A model generated the notes under the pieces. It worked only from the letters and a program-made list of their open reading frames with translations. It ran no database searches and was not told the DNA's origin. This document shows, piece by piece, positions 62,774 to 64,000 of a DNA stretch of 64,000 bases. The first letter of the stretch is position 1; the number at the start of each line of letters is the position of its first letter. The stretch covers positions 8,356,432 to 8,420,431 of the forward strand of contig OX359284.1 in NCBI GenBank assembly GCA_947179155.2. Reading direction: 5' to 3'. The translations under genes were made by a program, and so were the position numbers. The DNA comes from Hedera helix (taxonomy: Eukaryota; Streptophyta; Magnoliopsida; Apiales; Araliaceae).

Positions 62774-63662
62774 TGAAAGTAGTATGCCCTCAAGCCAATC
62801 ACATTTGATGTGATAAGCATATACTTTGTAATCTTATTCGTTTATTAATAAAAAAATCAAGACATTTCTTTATTCATGATTAATTACTTGAATTAATTAA
62901 ATAGATAAACTCATAGTTTTTGAGCAATGCTTTTAGAACCATGATGAGGATCATGCTAATGAGATCTAAATTCAAGATAGCTCAAAACTAATGATCAATA
63001 AAGGATCTACCACTTCCAGTAAAGGGAGAGAATATTCTATGCGATTCAATAAGTGACAACTCAGAAATCCCTGATCAGGGTTGAATGAAATTAGAAAGGA
63101 GTTTCTAATTTACATTAACTAGAGTTGTGCATTTGTGAATTGAAATGCATATGATCAAATAAATAAGACTTGACAGAAATTTCATGTCTTATATTTGATT
63201 GGGACATTGTATGATAGAAGGATTAAATTGTACGGTAACTATTCGCTGAAAGGTTCTTTTACGATCAAATGTTGAAATCTATATTATCTGAAATGTCGAC
63301 TACTCGCTAAGGAGGCTTACCCTTATTGTGGAATAATTATTTATTCTAAATTAAAGAGTTAATTTGTAATAAATAAATTAGAATTGTTCTAATTTATTTA
63401 TTATACAACCAGTTTAATATGGAGAATCTAAAGGGTCACACCACAAAAGAGTAATATTTATTTTAGAAGTGGATGGTATAATCGTAATAATAAATTAAGT
63501 ATATTTAATTTATACTATGGTGATAGACTAAATTAAATAACTTAATATTTATAGTTTAGTATTTTAGAAATACTAATTATAAATTAATAAGAGGAGTATT
63601 ACTATTATTATTATTATTATTACTATTATTATTACTATTACTATTATTATTACTATTATTAC

Positions 63663-63755
<93 letters not shown>

Positions 63756-63842
63756 TACTATTATTACTATTATTATTATTACTATTACTATTATTACTAT
63801 TACTATTATTATTATTACTATTACTATTATTATTATTATTAC

Positions 63843-63920
<78 letters not shown>

Positions 63921-64000
63921 TATTACTATTATTATTATTATTACTATTACTATTATTATTATTATTATTATTATTACTATTACTATTATTATTCTTATTA
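62774..64000 (+). mobile_element. Start of a plus-strand copia LTR
   Basis: Begins TGAAAGTAGTATGCCCTCAAGCC and is the reverse complement of the copia-2 LTR ends (41642 and 48062 inward). Shared blocks include GTGACAACTCAGAAATCCCTG (63050) and GGAGGCTTACCCTTATTGTGG (63320). It leaves the window inside its microsatellite. Its orientation is opposite to copia-3, so it is a separate insertion. Confidence 0.85.
63598..64000. repeat. Expanded ATT/ACT tract in the copia LTR
   Basis: At least 400 bases of ATT triplets with many interspersed ACT triplets, continuing past the window end, at the conserved LTR microsatellite site. Confidence 0.97.

Overview
This window looks like a repeat-only stretch of a plant (probably eudicot) nuclear genome. 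It is very AT-rich. I find no host gene, tRNA or rRNA. Almost every stretch with recognisable structure is a retrotransposon, a solo LTR, or a simple repeat carried by one of them. The protein remnants are plant Ty1/copia (zinc-knuckle gag, protease, integrase, YVDD reverse transcriptase, RNase H), an Athila/Tat-like Ty3/gypsy pol, and short chromovirus-type polyprotein tails beside polypurine tracts. Boundaries were assigned from TG...CA LTR ends, target-site duplications (TSDs), primer-binding sites and alignment by eye between copies.

Layout. 1-8244: a 4.7-kb minus-strand family A LTR with its primer-binding site at the window edge, inserted in a truncated plus-strand family A LTR. 8245-10899: (ATT)n tracts and a plus-strand copia LTR fragment. 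10900-11898: a gypsy pol relic joined to copia-1. 11899-39222: copia-1 (minus strand), split by a family A solo LTR (12284-15991, TSD TTTAC), an 18.6-kb rearranged family B element (16336-34900, TSD TTAAG) and a family D solo LTR (35105-36780, TSD GTGTA). 39223-39720 plus 48063-48662: an LTR-like sequence (family F) split by copia-2 (39721-48062, both LTRs present). 48663-58919: copia-3, split by a family B solo LTR (52127-56370, TSD GATAC) that itself holds a hAT-like element (53761-54635, 8-bp TSD). 58920-62736: a family A solo LTR (TSD TTTTC). 62774-64000: the start of a plus-strand copia LTR ending in a long ATT/ACT tract.

The two most unusual structures are these. First, the 18.6-kb family B insertion is a near-complete palindrome: LTR, internal, 80-bp spacer, inverted internal, inverted LTR, followed by further alternating LTR pieces, all between one TTAAG duplication. 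Second, every family A LTR carries a tandem array of short perfect hairpins. In one copy neighbouring hairpins differ in sequence while both stem halves change together. In addition, GC-rich palindromic islands sit in otherwise AT-rich LTRs, and one such island appears to have moved between LTR families.

All retrotransposon coding regions here are broken by stops, frameshifts or lost catalytic residues. The only plausible present activity is transcription from LTR promoters and production of small RNAs.
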